Source: Bdellovibrionales bacterium
GTDB lineage: Bacteria; Bdellovibrionota; UBA2428
Reading direction: 5' to 3'
Length of the DNA stretch: 52,720 nt
Assembly: GCA_018266335.1 (NCBI GenBank)
Contig: JAFEAR010000196.1
Coordinates: 1-52,720, forward strand
Every line of letters starts with the position of its first letter. The stretch's first letter is position 1. The translations under genes and the position numbers were made by a program. Shown here piece by piece: positions 24,642-33,365 of the stretch. Below the pieces are notes generated by a model. That model saw only the letters and a list, made by a program, of their open reading frames with translations. It did no database searches and was not told the origin of the DNA.

Positions 24642-25507
24642 GCTTCGGTCGCCACCTTCAACAGATATTTACCGTATTCACTTTTCTTGCGTTGCTCAGC
24701 AAGTGTGAGCAGTTGATCGCGCGATATGAATCCGGAGCGATAGGCAATTTCTTCCGGACAGCACACCTTGAGCCCCTGGCGTTTTTCGATGACCGAAATA
24801 AACTGCGCTGCTTCGAGCAAGCTATCGGGCGTGCCGGTATCGAGCCACGCTAAGCCCCGTCCCAGTTTTTCGACCCGCAACGAACCTTCGCGCAGGTAAC
24901 ACAAATTCAAATCGGTGATTTCTAACTCGCCGCGCGGCGAGGGTTTAAGGGCCTTGGCAAAAGCCGGGGCGCGGCCGTCGTAAAAATAAATACCGGGCAC
25001 CGCGTAGTTAGATTTAGGTGCTTTGGGTTTTTCTTCGATGCCCTTGGCCACCCCCTGCGCGTCGAACTCCACCACGCCGTAGCGATCGGGATCCGTCACG
25101 TAGTAGCCAAATACCAGCGCCCCCTTCTTAAGGCTCACTCCGCGGGCCAAGTGGTCTGGAAAACCGTGGCCGTAGAACAAGTTGTCGCCCAGAATTAGGC
25201 AGCACGAATCGCCCGCCAGAAACTCCTCGCCCAAAATAAGCGCCTGCGCGAGGCCATCGGGCGAAGGTTGCACTTTGTAACTCAGCTTCAGGCCCCAATC
25301 CGAACCATCGCCCAGCAACGACTGAAACAAGGGCACGTCCTTGGGCGTAGAAATAATCAGGATGTCCCGCAAGCCCGCCTGCATGAGCGTAGCCAGGGGA
25401 TAGTAGATCATGGGCTTGTCGTAGACCGGCAGCATTTGCTTGCTCGCAATGGTGGTCATGGGGTGAAGACGGGTGCCAGAACCTCCGGCGAGAATGATGC
25501 CTTTCAT
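24638..25507 (-). CDS. rfbA: Glucose-1-phosphate thymidylyltransferase
   Basis: RfbA (RmlA) couples dTTP and glucose-1-phosphate to dTDP-glucose, the first step of dTDP-rhamnose synthesis. The 289-residue product has the nucleotide-binding signature [13 protein letters not shown] at the N terminus, [56 protein letters not shown] and ARGL-type end [13 protein letters not shown]. It starts at ATG 25507 and is the first gene of rfbA-rfbC, divergent from rfbB with a 68-base shared region. An rfbD reductase is not found in the window, so it must lie elsewhere if rhamnose is made. Confidence 0.96.
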   Translation of the reverse strand: MKGIILAGGSGTRLHPMTTIASKQMLPVYDKPMIYYPLATLMQAGLRDILIISTPKDVPLFQSLLGDGSDWGLKLSYKVQPSPDGLAQALILGEEFLAGDSCCLILGDNLFYGHGFPDHLARGVSLKKGALVFGYYVTDPDRYGVVEFDAQGVAKGIEEKPKAPKSNYAVPGIYFYDGRAPAFAKALKPSPRGELEITDLNLCYLREGSLRVEKLGRGLAWLDTGTPDSLLEAAQFISVIEKRQGLKVCCPEEIAYRSGFISRDQLLTLAEQRKKSEYGKYLLKVATEA

Positions 25508-25575
25508 ATGGGCGCTAGACTACAGTGCGGCGCGTGGCTGGACAAGCCTGGGGCCGCTCCACTACCCTGGCGCGG

Positions 25576-26589
25576 ATGAATCTTCTTGTGACCGGAACCG
25601 CGGGCTTTATTGGTAGCGCTTTTGTAAGGATGCTTTTGGGCGCCCCCCGCAAAGCCGGCCTGGGCCAGCCCGTGCTCGGCCCCGGCAAAATCGTCAGTCT
25701 CGATTTGCTTACCTACGCCGGGTGCTTGGATAACCTGACTCCCATCATGAAGCACCCCCAACACGTCTTCGTGAAGGGCGACATTTGCGACCGCAAATTA
25801 GTTGAATCCCTCGTGAAGGAACACAAAATCGACGGCATTCTAAACTTTGCCGCCGAGAGCCACGTGGACCGCAGCATCGAGGACAGCCAGATTTTTGCGA
25901 CCACCAACGTGCAGGGCACACTGAATCTGCTCGAAATAGCTCGCATCTACGGACTCAAATACCTGCAGGTCTCCACGGATGAAGTCTACGGCACCCTCGG
26001 CGACACCGGCTCCTTTACCGAGGAGACACCCATGGCTCCGAACTCACCCTACTCGGCGTCCAAGGCCGCTTCCGACTGCTTCGTGCGCGCCTACGTGCAC
26101 ACGCACGGCTTAGATGCCATCATCACACGCTGCTCGAACAACTACGGCCCCTACCAGTTCCCCGAAAAATTCCTTCCGCTTGCGATCACCAAACTAATGC
26201 GTGGCGAAAAAATCCCGGTCTACGGCGATGGCCGCAACGTGCGCGATTGGCTGCACGTAGAGGACCATTCCGAAGGTATCTGGCTGGCCTACACCAAGGG
26301 CAAAAAGGGCGAAGTTTATAATTTTGGCGGTTTCGGCGAACGCCGGAACATCGAAATGGCCCATTTGCTCATTAAAAAATTCGGCCGCACCGAAGCCGAC
26401 GGATTAAAATTCGTTGAAGACCGCAAAGGTCACGACTGGCGTTACAGCATGGACCCCGCCAAAGTGGTGCGCGAACTCGGCTGGAAACCCCGCTGGTCGC
26501 TCGAAGCTGGCATCGACGATTTGGTAGATTGGTACAAAACCAACGAGACCTGGTGGAAGCCCAAACTCCCCGCTACAATGCGGGCATGA
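25576..26589 (+). CDS. rfbB: dTDP-glucose 4,6-dehydratase
   Basis: RfbB (RmlB) converts dTDP-glucose to the 4-keto-6-deoxy sugar with bound NAD. I start it at ATG 25576 (MNLLVTGTAGFIGSAFVR), which opens with the Rossmann GxxGxxG; the frame is open 17 codons further upstream. The 337-residue product shows NFAAESHVDRSI, VSTDEVYGTLG with the catalytic Thr-Asp-Glu, and the YSASKAASD motif with catalytic Tyr and Lys. These are followed by RCSNNYGPYQFPEKF, all typical. A short insertion (PRKAGLGQPVLGPG) lies after the first helix. It overlaps the next gene by ATGA and leads the plus-strand operon with the phosphodiesterase and ABC transporter. Confidence 0.96.
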   Translation: MNLLVTGTAGFIGSAFVRMLLGAPRKAGLGQPVLGPGKIVSLDLLTYAGCLDNLTPIMKHPQHVFVKGDICDRKLVESLVKEHKIDGILNFAAESHVDRSIEDSQIFATTNVQGTLNLLEIARIYGLKYLQVSTDEVYGTLGDTGSFTEETPMAPNSPYSASKAASDCFVRAYVHTHGLDAIITRCSNNYGPYQFPEKFLPLAITKLMRGEKIPVYGDGRNVRDWLHVEDHSEGIWLAYTKGKKGEVYNFGGFGERRNIEMAHLLIKKFGRTEADGLKFVEDRKGHDWRYSMDPAKVVRELGWKPRWSLEAGIDDLVDWYKTNETWWKPKLPATMRA

Positions 26590-27446
26590 TCCTACTCCTT
26601 TCGCTCCTAAGTTTGCGCGCTTTTGCCGCTCCCATCGAGGTGCAAGGACACCGCGGAGCCCGGGCAATTTATCCCGAAAACTCTTTGGCCGCCTTTAACT
26701 ACGCCATTGAAACGGGTGTCGACACGCTCGAGATGGATTTGGGCGTGTCCAAAGACGGCGTGCTCGTGGTGAATCATGATCCCGTTTTGCCTCCGGAGCG
26801 CTGCCTCGCCCCCGGTGAACAAAAAATGAAGGAGCCCGTGCTCATTCATTCCCTTACCCTCGCCGAAATTAAAAGCTACGATTGTGGCAGCTTGCCGCAC
26901 GAAAAATTCCCCAAGCAAAATCGCATTAAGGGTTTGCGCATTGCCACCCTCGACGAAGTTTTTGCCCTCGTGCGCAATTCCAAACATCCGCACGCCAAAA
27001 AAGTTGAGTTCAACATCGAAACCAAGAGCTTCGAAGACCATCCCGAATACACCGTCACCCCACCCGAGTTTGCTTCGCTCCTGGTGAAGAGCCTGCGCAA
27101 AAATAAAATGTTCCCCCGCGTGGTCGTGCAATCGTTTGATCACCGCACGCTCGTGGAAGTACGCAAACTCGAACCCACTGCGCGCATTTCGGTGCTCGAT
27201 CAGGACCCCGCCGCCGACATGACGGCACTGGCAAAAAAATACCAACCCAATATCCTCTCGCCCAAGTGGGAGCTGTTGAAGAAGTCCGACGTGGATGCAC
27301 TCCATGCCGCCAAGGTGCGAGTGATCCCCTGGACGGCCAACACGCCCGACGTGTGGCAGAAGCTGGTCGACCTGGGCGTAGATGGCATTATCTCGGACGA
27401 TCCGGCCGCCCTTATGACCTACCTTAAAGCAAAGGGAATCCAATGA
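26586..27446 (+). CDS. Secreted glycerophosphodiester phosphodiesterase
   Basis: This enzyme cleaves glycerophosphodiesters (from phospholipid breakdown) to glycerol-3-phosphate and an alcohol. The 286-residue product begins at ATG 26586 with a short signal peptide (MILLLSLLSLRAFAA) and is probably periplasmic, like GlpQ. The GDPD signature is complete: GHRGARAIYPENSLAAF with the catalytic His, TLEMDLGVSKDGVLVVNHDP with metal ligands and the second His. Later come EFNIETKS, VQSFDH and the C-terminal PWTANTPDVWQKLVDLGVDGIISDDP. Its start overlaps the rfbB stop and its stop overlaps the binding-protein gene, so it is tied to the following ABC importer, which may take up its product. Confidence 0.92.
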   Translation: MILLLSLLSLRAFAAPIEVQGHRGARAIYPENSLAAFNYAIETGVDTLEMDLGVSKDGVLVVNHDPVLPPERCLAPGEQKMKEPVLIHSLTLAEIKSYDCGSLPHEKFPKQNRIKGLRIATLDEVFALVRNSKHPHAKKVEFNIETKSFEDHPEYTVTPPEFASLLVKSLRKNKMFPRVVVQSFDHRTLVEVRKLEPTARISVLDQDPAADMTALAKKYQPNILSPKWELLKKSDVDALHAAKVRVIPWTANTPDVWQKLVDLGVDGIISDDPAALMTYLKAKGIQ

Positions 27447-28438
27447 AGAAGCTACTGGGTTTACTGACCATTCTCTCTCTCTCCGCCTGCACGGGCGGAA
27501 AGCAGAAAAAAGAATTTTGGATTTACACCAGCATCTACAAGGAACATTTAGCGGGTTACGAATCCGCATTGGAAAAAGCTTTCCCGGAAGTGGACTTTAA
27601 ATTCTTCCAGGGCGGCTCCGAAAACGTAGCGGCCAAAGTGCAGGCCGAGCTGAGCGCCGGCAAAACACAGGCCGACATGCTCATGACGGCCGACATGTTT
27701 TTCTTTCAGCAACTCAAACAACAGAATCAGCTGCTTTCCCTCGAGGGAGTGCCCGCACTGGCCAAACTGCCGGCCCGCGAAATTGATCCGGACAAAACTT
27801 TTGCCGTTAGCCGCTACGGCCTTATGGTTCTGGCGTACAACAAAGACAAAATTAAAGAGGCCGACAAACCCAAAGGCTTTAAGGATCTGCTGAGCCCCCG
27901 CTTTAAGGGCAAAATCACCATGCCTTCGCCCCTCGAGTCGGGCACCATGCTCACCGGCATTTTGTTTTTAAAGAACATGATGGGCGATAAATATTTTGCC
28001 GATCTCCGCGCGAGCGACATGCTCGCCGCCGGCGGCAACGGTGCCGTGATGTCGCGCATTCAAACGGGAGAACGACCGGTGGGCATGATTCTCATTGAGA
28101 ACATTTTGGCCGCGAAGGATAAAAATTTGAACAACGTAGAGTTCGTGATTCCCGAGGAGGGCGCACTGCCCATGCCCTCGCCCATTGCTGCGTTTCGCAG
28201 CACGCACGATCCCGAGCTAGCCAAACGCGTCGTGGACTGGTTCTTGGGCGCGCCCGCGGCGATGGACTTGCAAATCAAAGCCAACATGTACTCGCCCATC
28301 GTGAATGCCCCCAAGCCAAGCAACGGTCCCGAATGGAACGCCATGAAGATGCAAGCCTGGGACATGAAAACCTTCGAGGGCTGGGCCAATCAAAAGCAAC
28401 CCACCAAAGAATTATTCCAAAGCACCGTTTTGAAGTGA
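27443..28438 (+). CDS. ABC importer substrate-binding lipoprotein, FbpA/FutA/AfuA-like
   Basis: The 331-residue product starts with a lipoprotein signal (MKKLLGLLTILSLSACTGG; Cys 16 after LSA). It then has the class of binding fold used for ferric iron, phosphonates and sugar phosphates: FWIYTSIYKEHLAGYESALEKAFPEV, the GGSENVAAKVQAELSAGKTQADMLM region, and the C-terminal VPEEGA-type loop PMPSPIAAFRSTHDPELAKRVVDWFL. The consecutive Tyr pair that holds iron in FbpA is not seen at the expected position (GERPVGMILIENIL instead). Together with the phosphodiesterase upstream, a phosphorylated organic ligand is a reasonable guess, not shown. It overlaps the neighbour upstream by four bases. Confidence 0.85.
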   Translation: MKKLLGLLTILSLSACTGGKQKKEFWIYTSIYKEHLAGYESALEKAFPEVDFKFFQGGSENVAAKVQAELSAGKTQADMLMTADMFFFQQLKQQNQLLSLEGVPALAKLPAREIDPDKTFAVSRYGLMVLAYNKDKIKEADKPKGFKDLLSPRFKGKITMPSPLESGTMLTGILFLKNMMGDKYFADLRASDMLAAGGNGAVMSRIQTGERPVGMILIENILAAKDKNLNNVEFVIPEEGALPMPSPIAAFRSTHDPELAKRVVDWFLGAPAAMDLQIKANMYSPIVNAPKPSNGPEWNAMKMQAWDMKTFEGWANQKQPTKELFQSTVLK

Positions 28439-28439
28439 C

Positions 28440-29957
28440 GTGAACACCGAATACTGGATTTCGATTGCTCTCAACACGCTGGGAGTCATGGGCGGCGTAA
28501 CGCTTTTTTCGGCGATCTTGGCGCTGCCGCTGGCTTGGCTACTCGAACGAAGCGATCTACCGGCAAAAAACTTTTTTGGCCGTTTGTTCATCATGCCCTA
28601 CGCCATTCCGTCTTTTTTGATGGCGATTTCTTGGATCACGCTCGCCAATCCGAGCGTGGGCTGGATCAACCTCCTGGCGCACTCCCTCACGGGTCGCGAC
28701 GAACCCGTGGCGAGCATTTACCATCTGGGCGGCATTATTTTTGTTGAGACCTCGTGCGTGTTTTCTATTTTGCTCGTGAGCTTCCGGGCTGGACTCAAAA
28801 AACTCGATCCCACTTTCGAGGAAGCCGCGCGTTTGGCCGGCGCCAAGCCTTGGCGCGTGTTTTTTTCGATCAGCATTCCCCTCCTGAAAGGCCCGCTCTT
28901 TGCCGGACTCGTGTCCGTCGCGTTGGCGTCGCTAGCGAGCTTCGGCGTGCCCGCCATGATTGGCGGTCCCGCGCGCGTCTTCGTGCTCACCACGGGGCTT
29001 TACGGCCTCATCAAAGAAGGCAGTCCGCAGGCACTGCAGCAGGCGCTCCTTATTTCGGGAGTGGTGGCCATCGCGGCGCTCGGACTCTCCATCGTGGCCC
29101 AGCGCGCCCTGGGCCAACAGGCGGCCATTGTCACGGGCAAGGCGGCACGGCCCTCGCTGGTGTCTTTGGGGCGCGGCCGCGCTCCGCTGATCTTGTTGCT
29201 GAGCATTTTAGTGTTCGTGCTGGTGATTCTTCCCGGCGCGGCGCTGATTGCCGCGAGTTTTCAAATTCAGCCCGGGAGCTTTGCGCGAGAAGCTTGGGGT
29301 TTCGATGCTTGGAAGCGAGTGCTCCTTGAGCTACCCGATTTTTACACGGCCCTGCGCAACAGTGCTACGGCGTCGCTGCTCGCGGCCCTGTGCATTGTCG
29401 TCGTTGCGGTGGTGGTAGAAGTTCTGGGCCGCGCTTCGCGTCTGCGCAAGCATGTCGAGGGCGCTAGTCTGCTGCTTTATTCATTGCCCGGCACGGTGCT
29501 CGCACTCTTGCTTATTTTAACCACCAGCTTTGTTCCCGGTGGGCGCTGGCTCGCCAACGGCCTGGGCATTCTCGTGTTGGCCTACGCGCTTAAGTATCTC
29601 ATGCTGGGCCTGCGCAACGTGGGCAGTGCCGTCGAGCTCGTGCATTCGTCCCTCATTGAAGCCGCCCGCCTTGCGGGCGCCGGACGCTGGCAACTCTTGC
29701 GCCGCATTTGGATTCCTTTACTGAAGTCGGCCCTCATGGCCGCTGCCGTGTTGTGTTTGGTTCCCTGCTTGTCCGAACTGACCATGAGCGTGTTGCTCTA
29801 CGGACCGGGCACCGAAAATCTTGGAGTATTGCTCTTTCAATTGCACGACTATGCGGATCGCAGCTCGGCCGCAGTTGTGGGCACTTTGGTTTTTGTTGCT
29901 GTCTTCGCCCTGCAGTGGGCCGTGGCGCAGCTGCGCACAAGGAGTTCTTCCGCATGA
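28440..29957 (+). CDS. ABC importer permease with two fused membrane modules (FbpB type)
   Basis: The 505-residue protein has about twelve membrane helices arranged as two homologous halves (about 1-250 and 255-505), as in the FbpB family. Each half has the EAA loop that contacts the ATPase: EEAARLAGAKPWRVFFSISIP in the first and EAARLAGAGRWQLLRRIWIP in the second. The start is GTG at 28440, one base after the binding-protein stop. Its stop overlaps the ATPase ATG (29954) by four bases. It forms the channel for whatever the lipoprotein binds. Confidence 0.9.
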   Translation: MNTEYWISIALNTLGVMGGVTLFSAILALPLAWLLERSDLPAKNFFGRLFIMPYAIPSFLMAISWITLANPSVGWINLLAHSLTGRDEPVASIYHLGGIIFVETSCVFSILLVSFRAGLKKLDPTFEEAARLAGAKPWRVFFSISIPLLKGPLFAGLVSVALASLASFGVPAMIGGPARVFVLTTGLYGLIKEGSPQALQQALLISGVVAIAALGLSIVAQRALGQQAAIVTGKAARPSLVSLGRGRAPLILLLSILVFVLVILPGAALIAASFQIQPGSFAREAWGFDAWKRVLLELPDFYTALRNSATASLLAALCIVVVAVVVEVLGRASRLRKHVEGASLLLYSLPGTVLALLLILTTSFVPGGRWLANGLGILVLAYALKYLMLGLRNVGSAVELVHSSLIEAARLAGAGRWQLLRRIWIPLLKSALMAAAVLCLVPCLSELTMSVLLYGPGTENLGVLLFQLHDYADRSSAAVVGTLVFVAVFALQWAVAQLRTRSSSA

Positions 29958-30676
29958 GCATCGTTATTCAAAACCTCACCAAAACTTTTGCTTCGGCGCC
30001 GGTACTGAAGAATTTAAACTTCGAACTTCGTTCCGGTGAGTTCTCGGGATTGCTGGGCCCCTCGGGCTGCGGCAAAACAACTTTGCTGCGCATTCTGGCG
30101 GGACTCGAAAGCCCAACGAGCGGCAGCATTAAGGTAAACGGCGAAGTGTTCGTAGATACGGCCGCGGGCATTCGTATGGAACCTGAGGCCCGTAACGTGG
30201 GCATGGTTTTTCAGAGTTACGCCGTGTGGCCGCATATGAATGTGTTCGAGAACGTGGCCTTCCCGCTGCGTATTCGCAAAGTTCCCAACACGCAACTTCG
30301 CGCCGAAGTGTTGGCCGCCCTGGCCGCCGTTAAACTCGACGGACTCGACCAGCGCATGCCCGCTCAACTCTCCGGCGGACAGCAACAACGCGTGGCCCTG
30401 GCTCGCGCCCTCGTACAAAAACCCAAATTGCTCTTGCTCGACGAACCGCTCTCCAACCTCGACGCCAACCTCCGTGCCACCATGCGCACCGAAATTCGCC
30501 GCCTCCAGCGCGAATTCAAAATGACCGCCATCATCGTCACCCACGACTGGAAGGACGCCTCCGAACTTTGCGACCAACTCGCCATCCTCAACGGCGGCGC
30601 CCTTGAGCAAACGGGCAGCCCCGCCGAAATTCTCGCGCGCCCGGCATCCGATTTTGTACGATCACTCGCGCACTAA
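29954..30676 (+). CDS. ABC importer ATPase
   Basis: I start the gene at ATG 29954, which overlaps the permease stop and opens with MSIVIQNLTKTFASAPVLKN; the frame is open far upstream only as a shadow of the permease. The 240-residue ATPase has Walker A LLGPSGCGKTTLLRILAG, Q-loop VFQSYAVWPHMNVFENVAFPL, signature LSGGQQQRVALARALVQKP, Walker B LLLLDEPLSNLD and the H-loop VTHDWKDA. It lacks the C-terminal regulatory extension found in FbpC and MalK, being just the catalytic domain plus a short tail. It powers the permease and binding protein encoded before it. Confidence 0.93.
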   Translation: MSIVIQNLTKTFASAPVLKNLNFELRSGEFSGLLGPSGCGKTTLLRILAGLESPTSGSIKVNGEVFVDTAAGIRMEPEARNVGMVFQSYAVWPHMNVFENVAFPLRIRKVPNTQLRAEVLAALAAVKLDGLDQRMPAQLSGGQQQRVALARALVQKPKLLLLDEPLSNLDANLRATMRTEIRRLQREFKMTAIIVTHDWKDASELCDQLAILNGGALEQTGSPAEILARPASDFVRSLAH

Positions 30677-30680
30677 ACGA

Positions 30681-30714
30681 CAAAGGCGCCCCGGCCGGAG
30701 CCGAGACGCCTTTG
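30681..30714. terminator. Bidirectional terminator-like hairpin
   Basis: CAAAGGCG (30681-30688) and CGCCTTTG (30707-30714) pair over eight bases around a GC-rich 18-base loop. It sits between the convergent ABC ATPase and ahpC genes. It lacks a strong U tract, so its efficiency as an intrinsic terminator is uncertain. Confidence 0.55.
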
Positions 30715-30739
30715 CGCACTAGCTAATTTTAGGAGCGAC

Positions 30740-31321
30740 TTACTTGCTGAAGTAAGTTTTGAGACCGGCTTGGTCGGCCTTCATGGCTTTTTCGCCTTTG
30801 TGCCAGTTGGCGGGGCACACTTCGCCGTTTTCTTCGTGGTACTGAATCGCATCCAGAGTGCGGATGGCTTCGTCCACGTTGCGGCCGAGGGGTAGGTTGT
30901 TCACCAGTGAGTGTTGCACCACACCGTGTTTGTCGATGAGGAACAAACCACGGAAAGCCACGCCCGCTTCTTCGTTGAGCGTACCGTAGCTACGCGCCAC
31001 CGTTTTGTGAATGTCGGCGAGAATGGGGTACTTCACGCCCTGAATGCCGCCTTCGGTTTTTGGGGTGCGCAGCCAAGCCGCGTGACTAAAAGCGCTGTCG
31101 ATGGAAACGGCGAGCACTTCGCAGTTACGCTTTTTGAATTCGTCGTACTTTTCCGAGAACGCATGCAGTTCCGTGGGGCAAACGAAAGTGAAGTCCAGGG
31201 GGTAGAAGAACAAGCAAAGGTACTTACCTTTGTAATCGTTCATGCTGATTTTTTTGATATCGGCGCCGACAACGGCTTCGCCTTCAAAGTAGGGCGCTTT
31301 TTTTGCGACAAGTGTTTCCAT
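30740..31321 (-). CDS. ahpC: Peroxiredoxin, AhpC/Prx1 type (typical 2-Cys)
   Basis: The 193-residue peroxiredoxin reduces hydrogen peroxide and organic peroxides. It has the peroxidatic Cys 48 in FYPLDFTFVCPTEL and the resolving Cys 169 in NGEVCPANW, followed by a C-terminal tail containing YFSK instead of the eukaryotic YF helix extension. SIDSAFSHAAW and GVAFRGLFLIDKHG are typical. ATG 31321 is preceded by AAGGAGG ten bases upstream, suggesting high expression. No AhpF or thioredoxin reductase lies next to it, so the reductant is unknown. Just upstream, at 31344-31362, is an imperfect palindrome. Confidence 0.95.
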   Translation of the reverse strand: METLVAKKAPYFEGEAVVGADIKKISMNDYKGKYLCLFFYPLDFTFVCPTELHAFSEKYDEFKKRNCEVLAVSIDSAFSHAAWLRTPKTEGGIQGVKYPILADIHKTVARSYGTLNEEAGVAFRGLFLIDKHGVVQHSLVNNLPLGRNVDEAIRTLDAIQYHEENGEVCPANWHKGEKAMKADQAGLKTYFSK

Positions 31322-31343
31322 TAGTGAGAGGCCTCCTTGGTTT

Positions 31344-31362
31344 AAATCTGGATTCCAGGTTT
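31344..31362. promoter_or_regulatory. Imperfect palindrome upstream of ahpC
   Basis: AAATCTGGATTCCAGGTTT is an odd-length palindrome with eight of nine pairs matching, 23-41 bases before the ahpC ATG. It could be an operator for a redox or metal regulator. It does not match the PerR/Fur consensus known to me. Confidence 0.35.
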
Positions 31363-31381
31363 AGCACAGGAAAGCGGAGCT

Positions 31382-32434
31382 TCAGAAGGGCGATTTAAGG
31401 TAATCTCGCAGGGGCCGGGGCAAATACGACGCGGCCGTGAGGGCGTCATCGTGGAAGCGCTCCGAGAACATCAGTTTTTCCCATAGGTGAACTTTACGTT
31501 CCACCGCCAAAAAACGCTTGGCTTCGGCCCGGCGCCATTCCTCGGGACTCACCTGCGAGTTCAGGAGCGAATCGTGCAGGCGCTCGGCCTGCTCCAGCGA
31601 ATCCGATACGCGTAAATTCACACAGGGCGAATGCAGTCCAATCGAAGCACCCAGGGCAAAGGCCTCGGGCAAATTCTGTCGCGAAGGGCCGCTCGTTAAA
31701 ATCACGTCCCTCCGCCGCGGACTGGGATTCATAAGCGCCAGCGCGCGCCAAAAGCGAGGACCCGTGCCGCGCGGCTGCGTTAATTGCCCAAGCGCGCGCT
31801 CAATGGAGTAGCGAGATTTAGACAACAGCGTGAGCACGTATCCGCCTTCCGAGGACGGCTCCAAGCAAGCAATGCTGCCATCGATGGGCATGAACTGACT
31901 CAGGGGCATGATCTCGCCCCCCGTTTGCGCAAACCACACCTCAGTCAGTTGCCATTTCTGCAGAAGAGAAGAGGCCACCGCCGGCCCCATGGGCCAGTGA
32001 GGCACTTCGGAGTCCTCCACATCCACAAAGCTAATCGTGTCCGCGGGAGGCACGCTGGGCCAAGCCGGAAAGGAGGGCACCGTGCGTACCGTCACTCCCA
32101 AGCGCTGCGCTAGCTCGCCCAGGTGCTGCATCAGCACGCCCACGTTCACCCAGCGATCCGACTCGCCACTCAAGAAATTAAAATTGAAGCGACTCAGCGG
32201 TCGGCCCGCCACACCCCAGTACTCGAGCTCGGGTGCCTGAAGCAAAAAATCTACGGAAACGTGGTGCCGCGCCAGCAAACGTCGCAAAGAGCCCACCACG
32301 GGACCACGCAGGAGGGCCGGACGAAGGCTCGCATCGGATGCCGTCACGCACCACGTTACCGCCGTTCGACTCGAGGCGAGCAGAGCGGCCGTATAGGCTG
32401 CAGCAGGAGAATTCCCGTAAACTTCAGCGCTCAT
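31382..32434 (-). CDS. Degenerate flavoprotein-like protein
   Basis: This 350-residue protein resembles an FAD-dependent monooxygenase of the p-hydroxybenzoate hydroxylase type, but only faintly. The N terminus VYGNSPAAAYTAALLA replaces the usual GxGxxG dinucleotide motif (here G-N-S-P-A-A). Near residues 265-300 PEAFALGASIGLHSPCVNLRVSDSLEQAERL stands where relatives have the GDAAH...GxG FAD/ribityl motif, again without the key residues. It may no longer bind FAD, or it may belong to another family. It is a single minus-strand gene between ahpC and the divergent TIGR01777 gene. Real coding is supported by the unbroken frame and the ATG; the function is unknown. Confidence 0.6.
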   Translation of the reverse strand: MSAEVYGNSPAAAYTAALLASSRTAVTWCVTASDASLRPALLRGPVVGSLRRLLARHHVSVDFLLQAPELEYWGVAGRPLSRFNFNFLSGESDRWVNVGVLMQHLGELAQRLGVTVRTVPSFPAWPSVPPADTISFVDVEDSEVPHWPMGPAVASSLLQKWQLTEVWFAQTGGEIMPLSQFMPIDGSIACLEPSSEGGYVLTLLSKSRYSIERALGQLTQPRGTGPRFWRALALMNPSPRRRDVILTSGPSRQNLPEAFALGASIGLHSPCVNLRVSDSLEQAERLHDSLLNSQVSPEEWRRAEAKRFLAVERKVHLWEKLMFSERFHDDALTAASYLPRPLRDYLKSPF

Positions 32435-32491
32435 TCACGCCTACTTTACCAAACGGTGACAGTTTCGGTAGCCCCGGCCTATAAAGGACCC

Positions 32492-33352
32492 ATGAAAGTC
32501 ATTTTGTTTGGCGCCACCGGATTTATTGGACCCGCCCTGGCCAGCGACCTCACCCGTCGCGGGCACACGGTTATCACGAGCGACGTGCGCAAGGATCCCG
32601 ATTGGAACAAAAAAATTGCGGACGCCGATGCCGTTATTAACCTAGGCGGCGCACCTATTTTTGGACCCCGCTGGAGCAAACAGTACAAGCAACTCATTCG
32701 CGACTCGCGAGTAGAGAGCACGCAAAAAATTGTGGAAGCGCTTGCCAAAGCGCGCCTGGCCGGCGGCAAAGTAGCAACACTAGTGAACGCATCGGCCATT
32801 GGTTATTACGGCCCGCACGGCGACGAAAACTTGCAGGAAGGCGATGCCGTTGGGCACGATTTTCTTGCGGGCGTGTGCGCCGAATGGGAGAAAGCGGCGC
32901 TCGCAGCCCAAGCACACGGCATTCGCGTGGTATGTGCGCGTTTTGGCGTGGTGCTCGGCCGCGAGGGCGGCGCACTCAAACAAATGCTACCGCCCTTCAA
33001 AGCTTTCGTGGGCGGTCCCATTGGCAATGGTCGCCAATGGTTCTCTTGGGTGCACCTGGACGACGTCATTGGCATTCTTGGTCATGCGCTCGTAAATGAA
33101 TCAGTAAAGGGACCCGTGAACGTAACGGCACCCAATCCGGTCACGAACAAAGAATTTTCTCACTCTCTGGGCCGCGCTCTGCACCGGCCATCTTTTCTGC
33201 CCGTTCCGCCCTTTGCTCTCTTCATTTTGTTCGGCGGCTCGGCGGAAATTCTGGTGACGGGCCAAAAGGTGTTGCCCCAAGTGGCTATGACGACCGGCTA
33301 CAAGTTCAAATTTGCGGAGATCGACCAAGCCTTGGTAGACTTGTGCTCCTAG
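32492..33352 (+). CDS. TIGR01777/YfcH-like NAD(P)-dependent epimerase-type protein
   Basis: The extended-SDR protein of 286 residues starts at ATG 32492, preceded by AAAGGA; the longer open frame upstream has no support. It shows VILFGATGFIGPALASDL (GxxGxxG), NLGGAPIFGPRW, DSRVESTQKIVEAL, NASAIGYYGPHGD, CAEWEKAALAAQAHGIRVVCARFGVVLG and FSWVHLDDVIG, a full match to the TIGR01777 family, whose members include the chloroplast GC1/SulA-type and YfcH proteins. The reaction is not known. It is 13 bases upstream of the GH1 gene on the same strand. Confidence 0.9.
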   Translation: MKVILFGATGFIGPALASDLTRRGHTVITSDVRKDPDWNKKIADADAVINLGGAPIFGPRWSKQYKQLIRDSRVESTQKIVEALAKARLAGGKVATLVNASAIGYYGPHGDENLQEGDAVGHDFLAGVCAEWEKAALAAQAHGIRVVCARFGVVLGREGGALKQMLPPFKAFVGGPIGNGRQWFSWVHLDDVIGILGHALVNESVKGPVNVTAPNPVTNKEFSHSLGRALHRPSFLPVPPFALFILFGGSAEILVTGQKVLPQVAMTTGYKFKFAEIDQALVDLCS

Positions 33353-33365
33353 GAGACACCGGTCC

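Noticed and set aside
30681..30714. CGACAAAGGC near 30679 as a third copy of the gene-end element
   Set aside because: Only the CGACAAAGG block matches; the CCGCGAAG block, the CATA...TATG hairpin and long arms are missing, so it is treated as an ordinary terminator hairpin.
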